Of a DNA stretch of 64,000 bases, positions 33,610-42,918 are shown in pieces. Location: contig NZ_JBBMFC010000011.1 of the NCBI RefSeq assembly GCF_040096225.1, positions 1 through 64,000 of the forward strand, in the 5' to 3' direction. Both the position numbers and the translations under genes were made by a program. Every line of letters begins with the position of its first letter. Position 1 is the stretch's first letter. The notes under the pieces are model-generated. The model worked only from the letters and a program-made list of their open reading frames with translations, made no database searches and was not told the origin of the DNA. Origin of the DNA: Hominiventricola aquisgranensis (GTDB lineage Bacteria; Bacillota; Clostridia; Lachnospirales; Lachnospiraceae).

Positions 33610-34851
33610 CTAGCGGTTTGCCAGTTCTTCCGTAATATCCTCCCAGGTCACGCCACGCTCTACCATCAGCACCATGGCATGATACAGGAAATCAGACATC
33701 TCATACTTGATCTCCTCTGGATCTGGATTCTTGGCTGCGATCACCAGCTCCGTACACTCTTCACCTACTTTTTTCAGAATTTTATCAATTCCTTTATCAA
33801 ACAGGTAATTGGTGTAAGAACCTTCCTTCGGATGCTCTTTTCTGTCTTTGATGATCTGATATACATTTTCAAAGACTTCCAACGGATTCACATTGTTAAA
33901 TTCCTTCTTTACCAGATCTCTGTAAAAACAGGTACGGTTGCCTGTGTGGCAGGCAGCACCCACCTGGCTTACCTTTGCAAGAATCGTATCATTGTCACAG
34001 TCGATGGACAACTGCTTTACATACTGGAAATGCCCACTGGTCATACCCTTGGTCCACAGCTCCTGACGACTTCTGCTCCAGTATGTCATTCTTCCGAGCT
34101 TCAGAGTTGTATAAAAGGCCTCTTCATTCATATAGGCGAGCATCAGCACTTCATCTGTTCTGTAATCCTGTACAACAACCGGCACCAGTCCATCGCTGTT
34201 TGGACGGAACTGCTCCCAGGAAAGGCTGCTGACCAGCACATCCATCTGAAGTCCCCGGTCTGCACATTTCTGCTTCAGGGACATAAAATCAGCCACTTCC
34301 GTTGAAAAATACGCAGTTGCAATACCATCTGCCCATTTATTGGACAGTACATTGATAATATCCTCATCTGTCGCAGCCGAGCTGACGCTGATCACCGGCA
34401 TCTTCTCGCCGAACGGACAGCTACTGTCTGAGCCGGACCAGAAGATCATGCTTCCATATTCCGGCAGCTTGTCCGTGTACTGAGCAGCATCCGAGATGCT
34501 GAATGCAATCTTTCCCTGTCCGAAACGCTTGGATACCTCTTCGGTCATCTCCACATTACTGGATCTTCCATAATTGAGCACCGCCTTCTGGCAGCCTGCA
34601 TACAGAATCTTTTTTACATCCTCCACACGACGAATATGACCACCTGCATAGATGGGGATTTCCACCCGGCGTGCCATCTCCTTGAGCAGCAGAATATTTT
34701 TCTCATGCTCTTCATCCGAATCAGACAGATCAAAGACAAGGATTGCATCTGCACCATTGTCACTATAGAAGCCAGCGAGCTTCACGCCGTCCTGTCCGTT
34801 TACTTTCCCGTTTCTCACCGGCATAACCGGTACTAAATGTTTGATCTTCAT
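33610..34851 (-). CDS. hisI: HisIE with an extra N-terminal HisA/HisF-like domain
   Basis: A 413-aa three-domain protein. Residues 1-205 resemble a HisA/HisF TIM barrel (KIKHLVPVMPVRNGKVNGQD, DAILVFDLSDSD, IPIYAGGHIRRVEDVKKIL, shown in parts). Residues 210-320 are phosphoribosyl-AMP cyclohydrolase (VQDYRTDEVLMLAYMNEEAF, LWTKGMTSGH, DCDNDTILAKV). Residues 325-413 are phosphoribosyl-ATP pyrophosphatase HisE (KKVGEECTELVIAAKN, EMSDFLYHAMVLM). Steps 2 and 3 of histidine synthesis are assured; whether the barrel is active is unknown. Start at the ATG one base after the hisB stop. Confidence 0.9.
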   Translation of the reverse strand: MKIKHLVPVMPVRNGKVNGQDGVKLAGFYSDNGADAILVFDLSDSDEEHEKNILLLKEMARRVEIPIYAGGHIRRVEDVKKILYAGCQKAVLNYGRSSNVEMTEEVSKRFGQGKIAFSISDAAQYTDKLPEYGSMIFWSGSDSSCPFGEKMPVISVSSAATDEDIINVLSNKWADGIATAYFSTEVADFMSLKQKCADRGLQMDVLVSSLSWEQFRPNSDGLVPVVVQDYRTDEVLMLAYMNEEAFYTTLKLGRMTYWSRSRQELWTKGMTSGHFQYVKQLSIDCDNDTILAKVSQVGAACHTGNRTCFYRDLVKKEFNNVNPLEVFENVYQIIKDRKEHPKEGSYTNYLFDKGIDKILKKVGEECTELVIAAKNPDPEEIKYEMSDFLYHAMVLMVERGVTWEDITEELANR

Positions 34852-34852
34852 C

Positions 34853-35440
34853 TTATAAACTGCCTTTCGTTGATAATACATCGGTGATTCTCGGATCTAC
34901 GGACACTGCCATATCCAGTGCTTTGGCAAATGCCTTGAACATAGCTTCACAGATATGATGGCTGTTCGTTCCTGACAACACCTTAAAATGCAGATTCATA
35001 GCTGCACTGTAGGAGACTGCGTAGAAAAACTCACTGATGGTCTCTGTATCCAGTTCTCCGATCATCGGTGCAGAAAACACCGCATCTGATACATAATAAG
35101 GTCTGCCGGACAGATCCACTGCACACAGCACCAGCGCCTCATCCATGGGAAGGATACAGCTTCCATATCTGCGGATACCCTTTTTGTCCCCCACAGCTTC
35201 CTTGATCGCATTTCCAAGAACGATACCCGTATCCTCCACCGTATGATGACAGTCCACATCCAGATCACCGTCCACATAAACATTCAGGTCAAACAGACCA
35301 TGTCTTGCAAATCCATCCAGCATATGGTCAAAGAATCCGATCCCTGTATCCAGTTCTGCCTGACCGGTTCCATCCAGTTCCAACGTTACACGGATATCTG
35401 TTTCTTTTGTATTTCTCTCGATACTTGCTGATCTGCTCAT
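34853..35440 (-). CDS. hisB: Imidazoleglycerol-phosphate dehydratase
   Basis: A 195-aa HisB, the stand-alone dehydratase without the phosphatase domain. The metal-binding motifs FFDHMLDGFARHGLFDL and DVDCHHTVEDTGIVLG, and their second-half repeat SYSAAMNLHFKVLSGTNSHH (near the end), are intact. It catalyses the sixth step of histidine synthesis. It is 12 bp downstream of hisD. Confidence 0.97.
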   Translation of the reverse strand: MSRSASIERNTKETDIRVTLELDGTGQAELDTGIGFFDHMLDGFARHGLFDLNVYVDGDLDVDCHHTVEDTGIVLGNAIKEAVGDKKGIRRYGSCILPMDEALVLCAVDLSGRPYYVSDAVFSAPMIGELDTETISEFFYAVSYSAAMNLHFKVLSGTNSHHICEAMFKAFAKALDMAVSVDPRITDVLSTKGSL

Positions 35441-35452
35441 ACACCTTCTCCT

Positions 35453-36751
35453 TTAGTTTTCATCTTCAAAACGCACTGCAATGGAATTAGCATGTGCAGT
35501 CAGCTGTTCAGCCTTTGCAAAATACTCGATATCCTTGTGAACACGCTGCAGTGCCTCTCTGGAATAGTAAATGATACTGGATTTTTTGATGAAATCATCC
35601 ACTGATACCGGAGAAAAGAATCTGGCAGTTCCGTTCGTAGGCAGGATATGGTTCGGTCCTGCAAAATAATCCCCCAACGGCTCACTGCTGTACTCTCCAA
35701 GGAAGATCGCTCCGGCATTCTTTACTTTCATCATCACTTCAAAAGGATTCTTTGTCACAATCTCCAGATGCTCGGATGCTATCAGATCAACGGTCTCAAT
35801 GGCATCCTCCAGTGTCTCTGCCACCAGAATGTATCCATAATTATCCAGTGATTTGCTGATGATCTCTTTTCTGGAAAGGATTTTTACAAATGCATCCACT
35901 TCCTCTGACACCTTTTCTGCCAGTTCTTTGCTGGTAGTCACAAGGATCGCACTTGCCATCTCATCATGCTCTGCCTGAGACAGAAGATCAGCCGCCACAT
36001 ATCTTGGGTTGGCGGTCTCATCTGCCAGTACCAGGATCTCGCTGGGACCTGCAATAGAATCGATACTGACAAATCCTGATACAGCTTTCTTAGCCAGTGC
36101 CACAAAAATATTTCCAGGACCCGTGATCTTATCAACTTTTGGTATGCTCTCTGTTCCAAATGCCATAGCTGCAATAGCCTGAGCCCCACCTACTTTATAG
36201 ACTTCATCTGCACCTGCTTCTTTTGCTGCCACCAGCACAGCCGGATTCACTTTTCCTTCTTTATTACATGGCGTACACATCACCACATGTGCCACACCAG
36301 CGATCTTCGCCGGAACAATATTCATCAGAACTGAAGACGGATACACTGCTTTTCCGCCTGGCACATAGACACCTGCACTGGCAAGCGGAGTTACCTTCTG
36401 GCCAAGCATTGTTCCCTCCGGGGTAGTATCAAACCAGCTGTGCTGCTTCTGCTTCTCATGATACTCACGGATGTTTTTCAGAGACTTGCGGATTGTCTCT
36501 ACCAGCTGCGGATCAATGGTGTCATAGGCTTCCTGCACTTCTGCCTCTGTCACTTTCACATTAGAAGCATCTACACCTTCCCAGTCAAACTTTCTGGTCA
36601 GTTCAAACAGTGTCTGATCTCCTTTTGTCTTTACCCGGTCCACGATTTCCTGTACCGTATCCTGGTACTGTCCATAGTTTCCCGGACTTCTTTTTAACAG
36701 GCTGTCCAGCAGATTCTGTCTGGATTCCTTGCTCAGCGTTACGATTCTCAT
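35453..36751 (-). CDS. hisD: Histidinol dehydrogenase
   Basis: A 432-aa HisD, which oxidises histidinol to histidine in two NAD-dependent steps. Signatures are GVYVPGGKAVYPSSVLMN, KITGPGNIFVALAKKAV, SIAGPSEILVLADE and AEHDEMASAILVTTS, with the zinc-binding Gln/His/Asp residues in place. Normal length. Third gene of the his operon, between hisG and hisB. Confidence 0.97.
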   Translation of the reverse strand: MRIVTLSKESRQNLLDSLLKRSPGNYGQYQDTVQEIVDRVKTKGDQTLFELTRKFDWEGVDASNVKVTEAEVQEAYDTIDPQLVETIRKSLKNIREYHEKQKQHSWFDTTPEGTMLGQKVTPLASAGVYVPGGKAVYPSSVLMNIVPAKIAGVAHVVMCTPCNKEGKVNPAVLVAAKEAGADEVYKVGGAQAIAAMAFGTESIPKVDKITGPGNIFVALAKKAVSGFVSIDSIAGPSEILVLADETANPRYVAADLLSQAEHDEMASAILVTTSKELAEKVSEEVDAFVKILSRKEIISKSLDNYGYILVAETLEDAIETVDLIASEHLEIVTKNPFEVMMKVKNAGAIFLGEYSSEPLGDYFAGPNHILPTNGTARFFSPVSVDDFIKKSSIIYYSREALQRVHKDIEYFAKAEQLTAHANSIAVRFEDEN

Positions 36752-36763
36752 CTTCTCTGCCTC

Positions 36764-37399
36764 CTATAAGACTGCTTTCAGATCTGCGATCAGCTTGCCG
36801 ATCCGCTCATTTTCCATCTTCATACTGACCTGATTAACCACCATACGGGCAGACAGCGGGCAAACCTCTTCCAAAACCTGCAGTCCGTTCTCCCTGAGAG
36901 TTGATCCGGTCTCCACAATATCCACAATGACCTCTGACAACCCTACGATCGGTGCCAGTTCAATGGAACCGTTCAGTTTGATGATCTCCACTGTCTGATG
37001 CTTTCGATTGTAAAAATAATCCTTTGCTATATGCGGGTATTTGGTTGCCACACGGATCAGTTCCTGATGTTCCAGAAGCTCCTTTGCAGATTCCGGTCCG
37101 CACACGCACATACGGCATTTTCCATATCCCAGATCCAGCACCTCATACATGCGGCGGCCTTCCTCCAGAATGGTATCCTTGCCGACAATACCAATATCTG
37201 CCGCACCATACTCTACATACGTAGGCACATCCGGTCCTTTTGCCAGGAAAAATTTCAGTTTCAGTTCTTCATTTACAAAGATCAGCTTTCTGGTATCCGG
37301 GTCTTTCATCTCCTCGCAGGTGATGCCGATCTGTTCAAAAAGCTCCATCGTCTTCTTTGCCAGACGCCCTTTTCCAAGGGCAAAAGTCAGGTATCTCAT
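36764..37399 (-). CDS. hisG: ATP phosphoribosyltransferase, short form
   Basis: A 211-aa short-form HisG, catalysing the first step of histidine synthesis. It begins with MRYLTFALGKGRLAKKTMEL, has YVEYGAADIGIVGKD and the PRPP motif IVDIVETGSTLRENGL. It lacks the regulatory C-terminal domain of long HisG, so it requires HisZ, which is encoded immediately upstream with a 4-bp overlap. Confidence 0.96.
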   Translation of the reverse strand: MRYLTFALGKGRLAKKTMELFEQIGITCEEMKDPDTRKLIFVNEELKLKFFLAKGPDVPTYVEYGAADIGIVGKDTILEEGRRMYEVLDLGYGKCRMCVCGPESAKELLEHQELIRVATKYPHIAKDYFYNRKHQTVEIIKLNGSIELAPIVGLSEVIVDIVETGSTLRENGLQVLEEVCPLSARMVVNQVSMKMENERIGKLIADLKAVL

Positions 37400-38640
37400 C
37401 TTCTCTCCACTCCCGGTCTCTCAATCTCTTTCAGGGTCTCTGCCACAAAATATCCATCCTTATAGTAACAAAGCTTGGACACATCCCGTTTCTTTGCATA
37501 AGCCCGGTAATCGTCAACATTCTTATCCGCATCCATGCAGAGCAGCTCCGTGTCTTCCTGCGTCTGACGGAGCTTTCCTGCACATGCGATCGCGGTCTGC
37601 GCTTCTTCCGGATAATATAAGAGAAGAGTCAGTGGACGATTCATGCCCACGCGGATATTCTGACGGTTCAATGCACTTAAGAGCCTGTCTGTCACACAGA
37701 CAAATCCAATGGCTGGTGCCGGTTTTCCAAAATGATCCATCAATGTATCATAACGACCGCCCTTTGCCACCGCCTCACCGGTTCCGTAGGTATATGCCTG
37801 AAAGATGATTCCTGTATAATATTTATATTTGCTTACTACACCCAGATCGAATGTAATATATTTCTCATATCCATAGTACTCCATCAGACGGTAGATCTTC
37901 CTGAGCCGGGCAAGCGCAGCCTTGGCATCCGCAGATACCGCACAGCTTTCTGCCCGATCCAGAACATCCACAGATCCAAACAGGTTCGGAATACTTGCCA
38001 GTGCCTCTTTCAGCGGATCCGGCAATTCCAGCGGATCCAGGAGCTCTTTCACGCCAAAAATATTTTTATTGGAAATAAATTCCCGAAGTTCCAGTTCCAT
38101 CTCTTCCGGAAGACCTGCTTCTTTGAGAAGGCTCTGAAAGAAATCCACATGTCCCACACTCACCTGAAACTCTTTAAGACCGGCTTTTAACAGAGATTCC
38201 ACTACCAGTGCCAGCAGCTCTGCATCAGTCTCCGCACTGCCGTCACCGATCAGTTCAGCGCCCAGCTGCGTAGTTTCCTTTAATCTTCCCTGCAGTTCCG
38301 AACTGTTGATAAAGGTATTTGCCATGTAGCACAGCCGGACCGGCATGTCCTCTTCTGTGAAATATTTTGCGACTGCTCTTGCAATAGACGGTGTCACATC
38401 AGGCCGAAGCACCAGTGTATTTCCTTCCCGGTCAAAGAATTTGTATAATTCTCTGGACGGTACCGTACCGATCTCACGGCTGAATACATCGAAAAATTCA
38501 AATGTCGGTGTCTGAATATCCTCATATCCATAACTCACCAGGACCTGATGAAGCTGATCCTGAATAAACTGCTTGCGGCGGCACTCGCCATTGTAAATAT
38601 CCCGTACCCCTTCCGGAGTGTGTAATATCTGTTTGTACAT
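37396..38640 (-). CDS. hisZ: ATP phosphoribosyltransferase regulatory subunit
   Basis: A 414-aa HisZ, a histidyl-tRNA synthetase paralogue without aminoacylation function that activates short HisG and carries histidine feedback. Class II synthetase-like motifs include TPTFEFFDVFSREIG, LVLRPDVTPSIARAVA and VCYM-type regions, and FQAYTYGTGEAVAKGGRYDTL (quoted up to 20 residues of it). A normal HisS would have an anticodon-binding tail with different residues. First gene of the his operon; AAAGGAGAACCCCG precedes the start. Confidence 0.92.
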   Translation of the reverse strand: MYKQILHTPEGVRDIYNGECRRKQFIQDQLHQVLVSYGYEDIQTPTFEFFDVFSREIGTVPSRELYKFFDREGNTLVLRPDVTPSIARAVAKYFTEEDMPVRLCYMANTFINSSELQGRLKETTQLGAELIGDGSAETDAELLALVVESLLKAGLKEFQVSVGHVDFFQSLLKEAGLPEEMELELREFISNKNIFGVKELLDPLELPDPLKEALASIPNLFGSVDVLDRAESCAVSADAKAALARLRKIYRLMEYYGYEKYITFDLGVVSKYKYYTGIIFQAYTYGTGEAVAKGGRYDTLMDHFGKPAPAIGFVCVTDRLLSALNRQNIRVGMNRPLTLLLYYPEEAQTAIACAGKLRQTQEDTELLCMDADKNVDDYRAYAKKRDVSKLCYYKDGYFVAETLKEIERPGVERR

Positions 38641-38695
38641 CGGGGTTCTCCTTTTGCTTTACTATGGTAAATTGCTAATTCATTAAACAATCGTT

Positions 38696-38723
38696 ATTAT
38701 ACCATGCACGTAGGAATTGTCAA
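38696..38723 (-). promoter_or_regulatory. Promoter of the his operon
   Basis: On the minus strand TTGACA (38718-38723), a 16-bp spacer and TATAAT (38696-38701), about 56 bp before hisZ. The leader is short, and I see no T-box or His-rich leader peptide. Confidence 0.75.
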
Positions 38724-38756
38724 CCACGGATTCAAAATCCAAGCTTCAGCGCATGC

Positions 38757-39296
38757 TCATCTTTCCTGTTCCTGCTCAAGATCCAGACTCAGCGGTTCCA
38801 GGAACGGCACCAGATATCCTTTGCTGCTCTCAAAGAAATATGCCGGATCCAGCTCATCCATCCGAAAGCTTTTGCGTCCGCCCTCCTGCGCCCGATTCCA
38901 GAATCTCAGCAGCTGACGGATATGTAAATAGTAAAACTTCTGTTCTGATGTAAAATGAATGATCAAAAATGCTTTTCCACCCTGCCGTTCAAAGTCATCC
39001 ATAAAACGCACCTGATGCTCATGCACATTCTGCATAGGAAATGTGGTCACATCACACTCCTTGGCATCAAAGCAGACCGGAATGCCCTGCACTGCTCCAA
39101 TATAGTCCACAGTACTTTTCTGATCAAAATACGCAAGCGTAATATGCCGGTGTTCCTTGTCAATCTTGATGGGGGTGATCGGGGTAGGAACCTTCTGGAT
39201 CAATGCCAGTCCTTTTTCCCGGTATCGCTCATTGGTCCGATTGATCATATCCTCCAGAGTCGAACCTCTCAATCCTCTGGAATTCCAGGTTGCCAT
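38757..39296 (-). CDS. recU: Holliday junction resolvase RecU
   Basis: About 179 aa. A RecU-type resolvase that cuts four-way junctions in Firmicutes. Motifs are NSRGLRGSTLEDMINRTNE (N-terminal strand/helix), VDYIGAVQGIPVCFDAKEC with the Asp/Glu-x-Lys catalytic residues, and VRFMDDFERQGGKAFLIIHF. The ATG at 39296 is taken; a GTG at 39305 that overlaps the previous gene's stop is a possible alternative. It lies downstream of the RluA-family gene. Confidence 0.9.
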   Translation of the reverse strand: MATWNSRGLRGSTLEDMINRTNERYREKGLALIQKVPTPITPIKIDKEHRHITLAYFDQKSTVDYIGAVQGIPVCFDAKECDVTTFPMQNVHEHQVRFMDDFERQGGKAFLIIHFTSEQKFYYLHIRQLLRFWNRAQEGGRKSFRMDELDPAYFFESSKGYLVPFLEPLSLDLEQEQER

Positions 39297-39301
39297 AAAG
39301 G

Positions 39302-40270
39302 TCACATCACTTTCTGCATAATTTTATTCATCAGCTCCGGCACAGGAGCTTCCACCACTTTTTGGGACAAGTCCGTCAGCGGTGCTGCCAGTTCTGGAAA
39401 CTCCAGACGCCACGCATGGAGCAGCTGACGGTTCAGTTTGAATTCTTTACGATAGTACTCATTGATCTTCATATCCCCATATTTAGGATCTCCGATGATC
39501 GGATGTCCCACAGATGCCAGATGTGCGCGGATCTGATGAGGTTTTCCTGTCACCAGCTTCACTTTTAAAAGAGTAGCCTCAGAGGAAACCTTCATTGGCT
39601 CATATTCTGTGATGATCTGAGCAGCATCTTCCACTGGAGCTTTCAGGATCTCCACCTGGTTAGACTTTTCATCCTTCCGAAGCCATCCTTCCAGCCGCTG
39701 TCCTTCCTTCATGGCACCATGGATCAGACACAGATAATACTTGTGAAGGGAGCGATCCTGCAAAAGCTCTGCCATTCTCTGCAGCCCGATCATGGATTTT
39801 CCGCAGATGACGATTCCACTGGTATTCCGGTCCAGACGGTTGCATACTGACGGACGAAATGCTTTTTCTTCCAGGCTCCACTGACCGCTTTTACTAAGAT
39901 ACCCTAAGACATACTCATTGAGAGATACATCCTTATAGGCTGCCTTCTGGGTCAGCATGCCCGCCGGTTTGTTCACCAGCAACACATGGGAATCTTCATA
40001 TAAGATGTCCAGCTTTGCAGTTGGAAACTGTTCTTTTGCGGTCTGCTGTTTTCCTGCAAACTTTTCATAAGTCTCATCCGATAAAAAGAGGCGGATCTCA
40101 TCCCCGGCTTTCAATTTTTCACTGCCATCTGCCTTTTTCCCATTTAATGTAATATTTTTCTTCCGAAGCATTTTATGGAGGAAGCCGCCAGAAGCCTCTT
40201 TCAGATAACTTCCCAACAGCTTTAAGAGCTTCTGTCCTTCCTCCTGCTCATGTACGGTGATTAATTTCAT
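39302..40270 (-). CDS. RluA-family 23S rRNA pseudouridine synthase
   Basis: A 322-aa pseudouridine synthase. The N-terminal part is S4-like (KMLRKKNITLNGKKADGSEKL). The catalytic motif is VCNRLDRNTSGIVICGKS, with the active Asp. GKPHQIRAHLASVGHPIIGD is the second family motif. It is close to RluC/RluD in length. Its stop overlaps the recU start region. Confidence 0.93.
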   Translation of the reverse strand: MKLITVHEQEEGQKLLKLLGSYLKEASGGFLHKMLRKKNITLNGKKADGSEKLKAGDEIRLFLSDETYEKFAGKQQTAKEQFPTAKLDILYEDSHVLLVNKPAGMLTQKAAYKDVSLNEYVLGYLSKSGQWSLEEKAFRPSVCNRLDRNTSGIVICGKSMIGLQRMAELLQDRSLHKYYLCLIHGAMKEGQRLEGWLRKDEKSNQVEILKAPVEDAAQIITEYEPMKVSSEATLLKVKLVTGKPHQIRAHLASVGHPIIGDPKYGDMKINEYYRKEFKLNRQLLHAWRLEFPELAAPLTDLSQKVVEAPVPELMNKIMQKVM

Positions 40271-40305
40271 TGCTAAAATCTCACTTTATCATACTATACA
40301 TAATA

Positions 40306-40905
40306 TTATAATGTAATTGCCATCAACAGATATTTGACAATCTCATCGCGGCTTAAGCCTGGATAACGGTCATCCTCACGGAACGGAACCTCCTCCGGTT
40401 CTCTGGTTCCCAAGGATTCCACCCGATCCATAAATGCTCGTTTTTCCGTAAATATCTTCACATTCTGCTTATAAGAATTTTTTTTCAGAATGTCCTTGAT
40501 ATGCGCCTCCAGCCTGGAGCTGTCAGTGTTCTTATCACTGGCATATCCGATCACATCCCGTCCAGACAACACGATACAGTCCACATAATAATTTTTCTCA
40601 TATGTGGTAAATACATTTTCATAGATGGAAATGCAGTCTCCCTTCAGCTTTTCCGTCTCCTCACACAGGCTCTTGTCCATAGAATGATATTTACTTGCCA
40701 GAAGGGCATGTACCACCTGATTGCAGCCGGGCAGACAGCCAACGATGACCATGACAGTAACCACTGTATTGCGGGTTCCGTTGATCGCCCATGCCACTAA
40801 AAATATAATGATCGGAATGGACAGAAATAATGCTGCCTTTTTCCATTCATGAGCTTTCAGTCTGTCTAAATATCCGTAGGTTCCTTTGTTTAACTTGTTC
40901 TTCAT
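40306..40905 (-). CDS. Unknown two-helix membrane protein
   Basis: A 199-aa protein of unknown family. A basic N-terminus (MKNKLNKGTYGYLDRLKAHE) is followed by two adjacent transmembrane helices (AALFLSIPIIIFLVAWAI and VVTVMVIVGCLPGCNQVVHAL), then a cytosolic alpha/beta domain with YVDCIVLSGRDVIGYASD, resembling a nuclease- or RNA-binding-like fold only in secondary structure. It starts 6 bp after the stop of the YgiQ gene and probably belongs to that operon. The pattern seems conserved in Lachnospiraceae. Confidence 0.65.
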   Translation of the reverse strand: MKNKLNKGTYGYLDRLKAHEWKKAALFLSIPIIIFLVAWAINGTRNTVVTVMVIVGCLPGCNQVVHALLASKYHSMDKSLCEETEKLKGDCISIYENVFTTYEKNYYVDCIVLSGRDVIGYASDKNTDSSRLEAHIKDILKKNSYKQNVKIFTEKRAFMDRVESLGTREPEEVPFREDDRYPGLSRDEIVKYLLMAITL

Positions 40906-40911
40906 CTGTCT

Positions 40912-42918
40912 CTACTTCTTTCTGTGTACATTTCGGATGATCTTTTTCTTCTGTGTCGGGCGGCGTTCCTGAGTCTGTCCCTGGTTCTGACTGCGGCTCT
41001 GCGTATTGTTACGGTCAGCAGTTCTTCCAGACAATGCTCCACGTCCTCGACCTGCAGACCTTTTCTCCACACGTCTATTATCGTCTCTATGTGCCGCACG
41101 TCCGTCACCTCGCGCCTGATCAGGTCTTAGCAGACATTTTGGTCCATATCCGATCAGATCTTCTCTTCCTGCTTTCAGCAGTGCTTCCCGCACCAGTACA
41201 CGATTTGCCGGATTTCGATACTGGATCAGTGCACGCTGCATCTCCTTTTCATGAGGATCCTTCGGAACATATACAGCTGTCATGGTTCTTGGATCCAGTC
41301 CCGTATAATACATACAGGTAGAGATGGTGGACGGTGTAGGATAAAAATCCTGTACCTGTTCCGGCATATAGCCCAGATCTCTGCAGTATTCTGCCAGTTC
41401 CACAGCTTCCTTCATGGTACTTCCCGGATGGGAGGACATAAGATAGGGTACCAGATACTGCTTCAGTCCCAGACGCTCGTTCATCTTCTTATATTGTCTG
41501 CAGAACTCCTGATAAACTGCTGCCTTTGGCTTTCCAAGGCAGGCAAGTACCGGATCAGACACATGCTCCGGCGCCACCTTTAACTGCCCACTCACATGAT
41601 AACGGCACAATTCTTCCAGAAATGTGCTCTTTTTGTCTGCCAGCACATAATCAAATCGGATGCCTGACCGGATAAACACTTTCTTTACTTTTGGCAATGC
41701 ACGCAGTTTTCGAAGCAGTGCAATATAATCGCTGTGATCTGCTCTCAGATTCTTGCATGGTTCCGGGAACAGGCATTGCTTATGTGGACATACGCCCTTT
41801 GTCATCTGCTTCTCACAGGCCGGTGCCCGGAAGTCTGCGGTAGGTCCTCCCACATCATGGATATAGCCCTTAAAATCTGGTTCTTCAATCATCAGCTTCG
41901 CTTCTTTGATCAGAGACTCATGGCTTCTCGCCTGAATGATCCGTCCCTGATGGAAGGTCAGCGCACAGAAAGAACAGCCTCCAAAGCAGCCGCGGCAGCT
42001 GACCAGACTGAATTTTACTTCGGAAAGTGCCGGAATGCCGCCTGCTGCGTCATACATAGGATGCCATGTTCTCTGAAACGGCAGATCATAGACCTGATCC
42101 ATCTCTTCCATGGTCAGCGGTTCTGAAGCCGGGTTCTGCACGATAAAACAGTTCTGAGAATAAGGCTCCACCAGCCGTTTTCCAGAAAACGGATCTGTAT
42201 TGCTGTACTGAATATAGAAGCTCTCCGCATATTTTTTCTTATCTTTACAGATGCTTTCATAGTCAGGAAGCACCGTATAGTCACTGATCTCATCCAGAGA
42301 GCGCACCTTGCAGACAGTTCCCGGAATATAAGTAATGTCTTTTACCGGCATACCGGCATCCAGAGCATCTGCAATAGCAACGATCGACCTTTCTCCCATA
42401 CCATAAGATACCAGATCAGCACCGCTTTCCAGCAAAATCGATCTGCGCAGGCTGTCTGACCAGTAATCATAATGTGCCATACGCCTAAGAGATGCTTCGA
42501 TTCCTCCCGCAATGATCGGCACATGCTTATATTTCTGACGGATCAGGTTACAGTAGACGATCACTGCCCGATCCGGTCTTTTTCCCATCTCTCCGCCCGG
42601 TGTGTAGGAATCCACTTTTCTATGCTTCTTTGCCACCGAATAATGATTCACCATAGAGTCCATATTACCGGCGCTGACAAGAAAACCAAGCCGTGGCTCT
42701 CCCAGTGCCATGATACTTTCCGCATGACGGAAATCCGGCTGGGCAATAATCCCCACCTGATAGCCATGACTCTCCAGCAGTCTGCTGATGATCGCCGGTC
42801 CAAAAGACGGATGATCCACATAGGCATCACCGATCACATAGACAAAATCCAGCTGATCGATACCACGCTCCTCCATATCCGCTCTGCTCACCGGCAGAAA
42901 TCTCATTCTGTCACTCAT
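40912..42918 (-). CDS. YgiQ-family radical SAM protein
   Basis: A 668-aa YgiQ-type (TIGR03904) radical SAM enzyme of unknown reaction. The N-terminal part has DFVYVIGDAYVDHPSFGPAI and GGIEASLRRMAHYDYWSD. The cluster motif is SCRGCFGGCSFCAL near residue 310. VAPEHVSDPVLACLGKP and VPYLMSSHPGSTMKEAVELAE follow. The last 60 residues are Arg/Asn/Gln-rich and low complexity (RRVEKRSAGRGRGALSGRT), likely RNA- or ribosome-binding. Its start overlaps the RsuA-family gene by 8 bp. Confidence 0.93.
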   Translation of the reverse strand: MSDRMRFLPVSRADMEERGIDQLDFVYVIGDAYVDHPSFGPAIISRLLESHGYQVGIIAQPDFRHAESIMALGEPRLGFLVSAGNMDSMVNHYSVAKKHRKVDSYTPGGEMGKRPDRAVIVYCNLIRQKYKHVPIIAGGIEASLRRMAHYDYWSDSLRRSILLESGADLVSYGMGERSIVAIADALDAGMPVKDITYIPGTVCKVRSLDEISDYTVLPDYESICKDKKKYAESFYIQYSNTDPFSGKRLVEPYSQNCFIVQNPASEPLTMEEMDQVYDLPFQRTWHPMYDAAGGIPALSEVKFSLVSCRGCFGGCSFCALTFHQGRIIQARSHESLIKEAKLMIEEPDFKGYIHDVGGPTADFRAPACEKQMTKGVCPHKQCLFPEPCKNLRADHSDYIALLRKLRALPKVKKVFIRSGIRFDYVLADKKSTFLEELCRYHVSGQLKVAPEHVSDPVLACLGKPKAAVYQEFCRQYKKMNERLGLKQYLVPYLMSSHPGSTMKEAVELAEYCRDLGYMPEQVQDFYPTPSTISTCMYYTGLDPRTMTAVYVPKDPHEKEMQRALIQYRNPANRVLVREALLKAGREDLIGYGPKCLLRPDQARGDGRAAHRDDNRRVEKRSAGRGRGALSGRTADRNNTQSRSQNQGQTQERRPTQKKKIIRNVHRKK

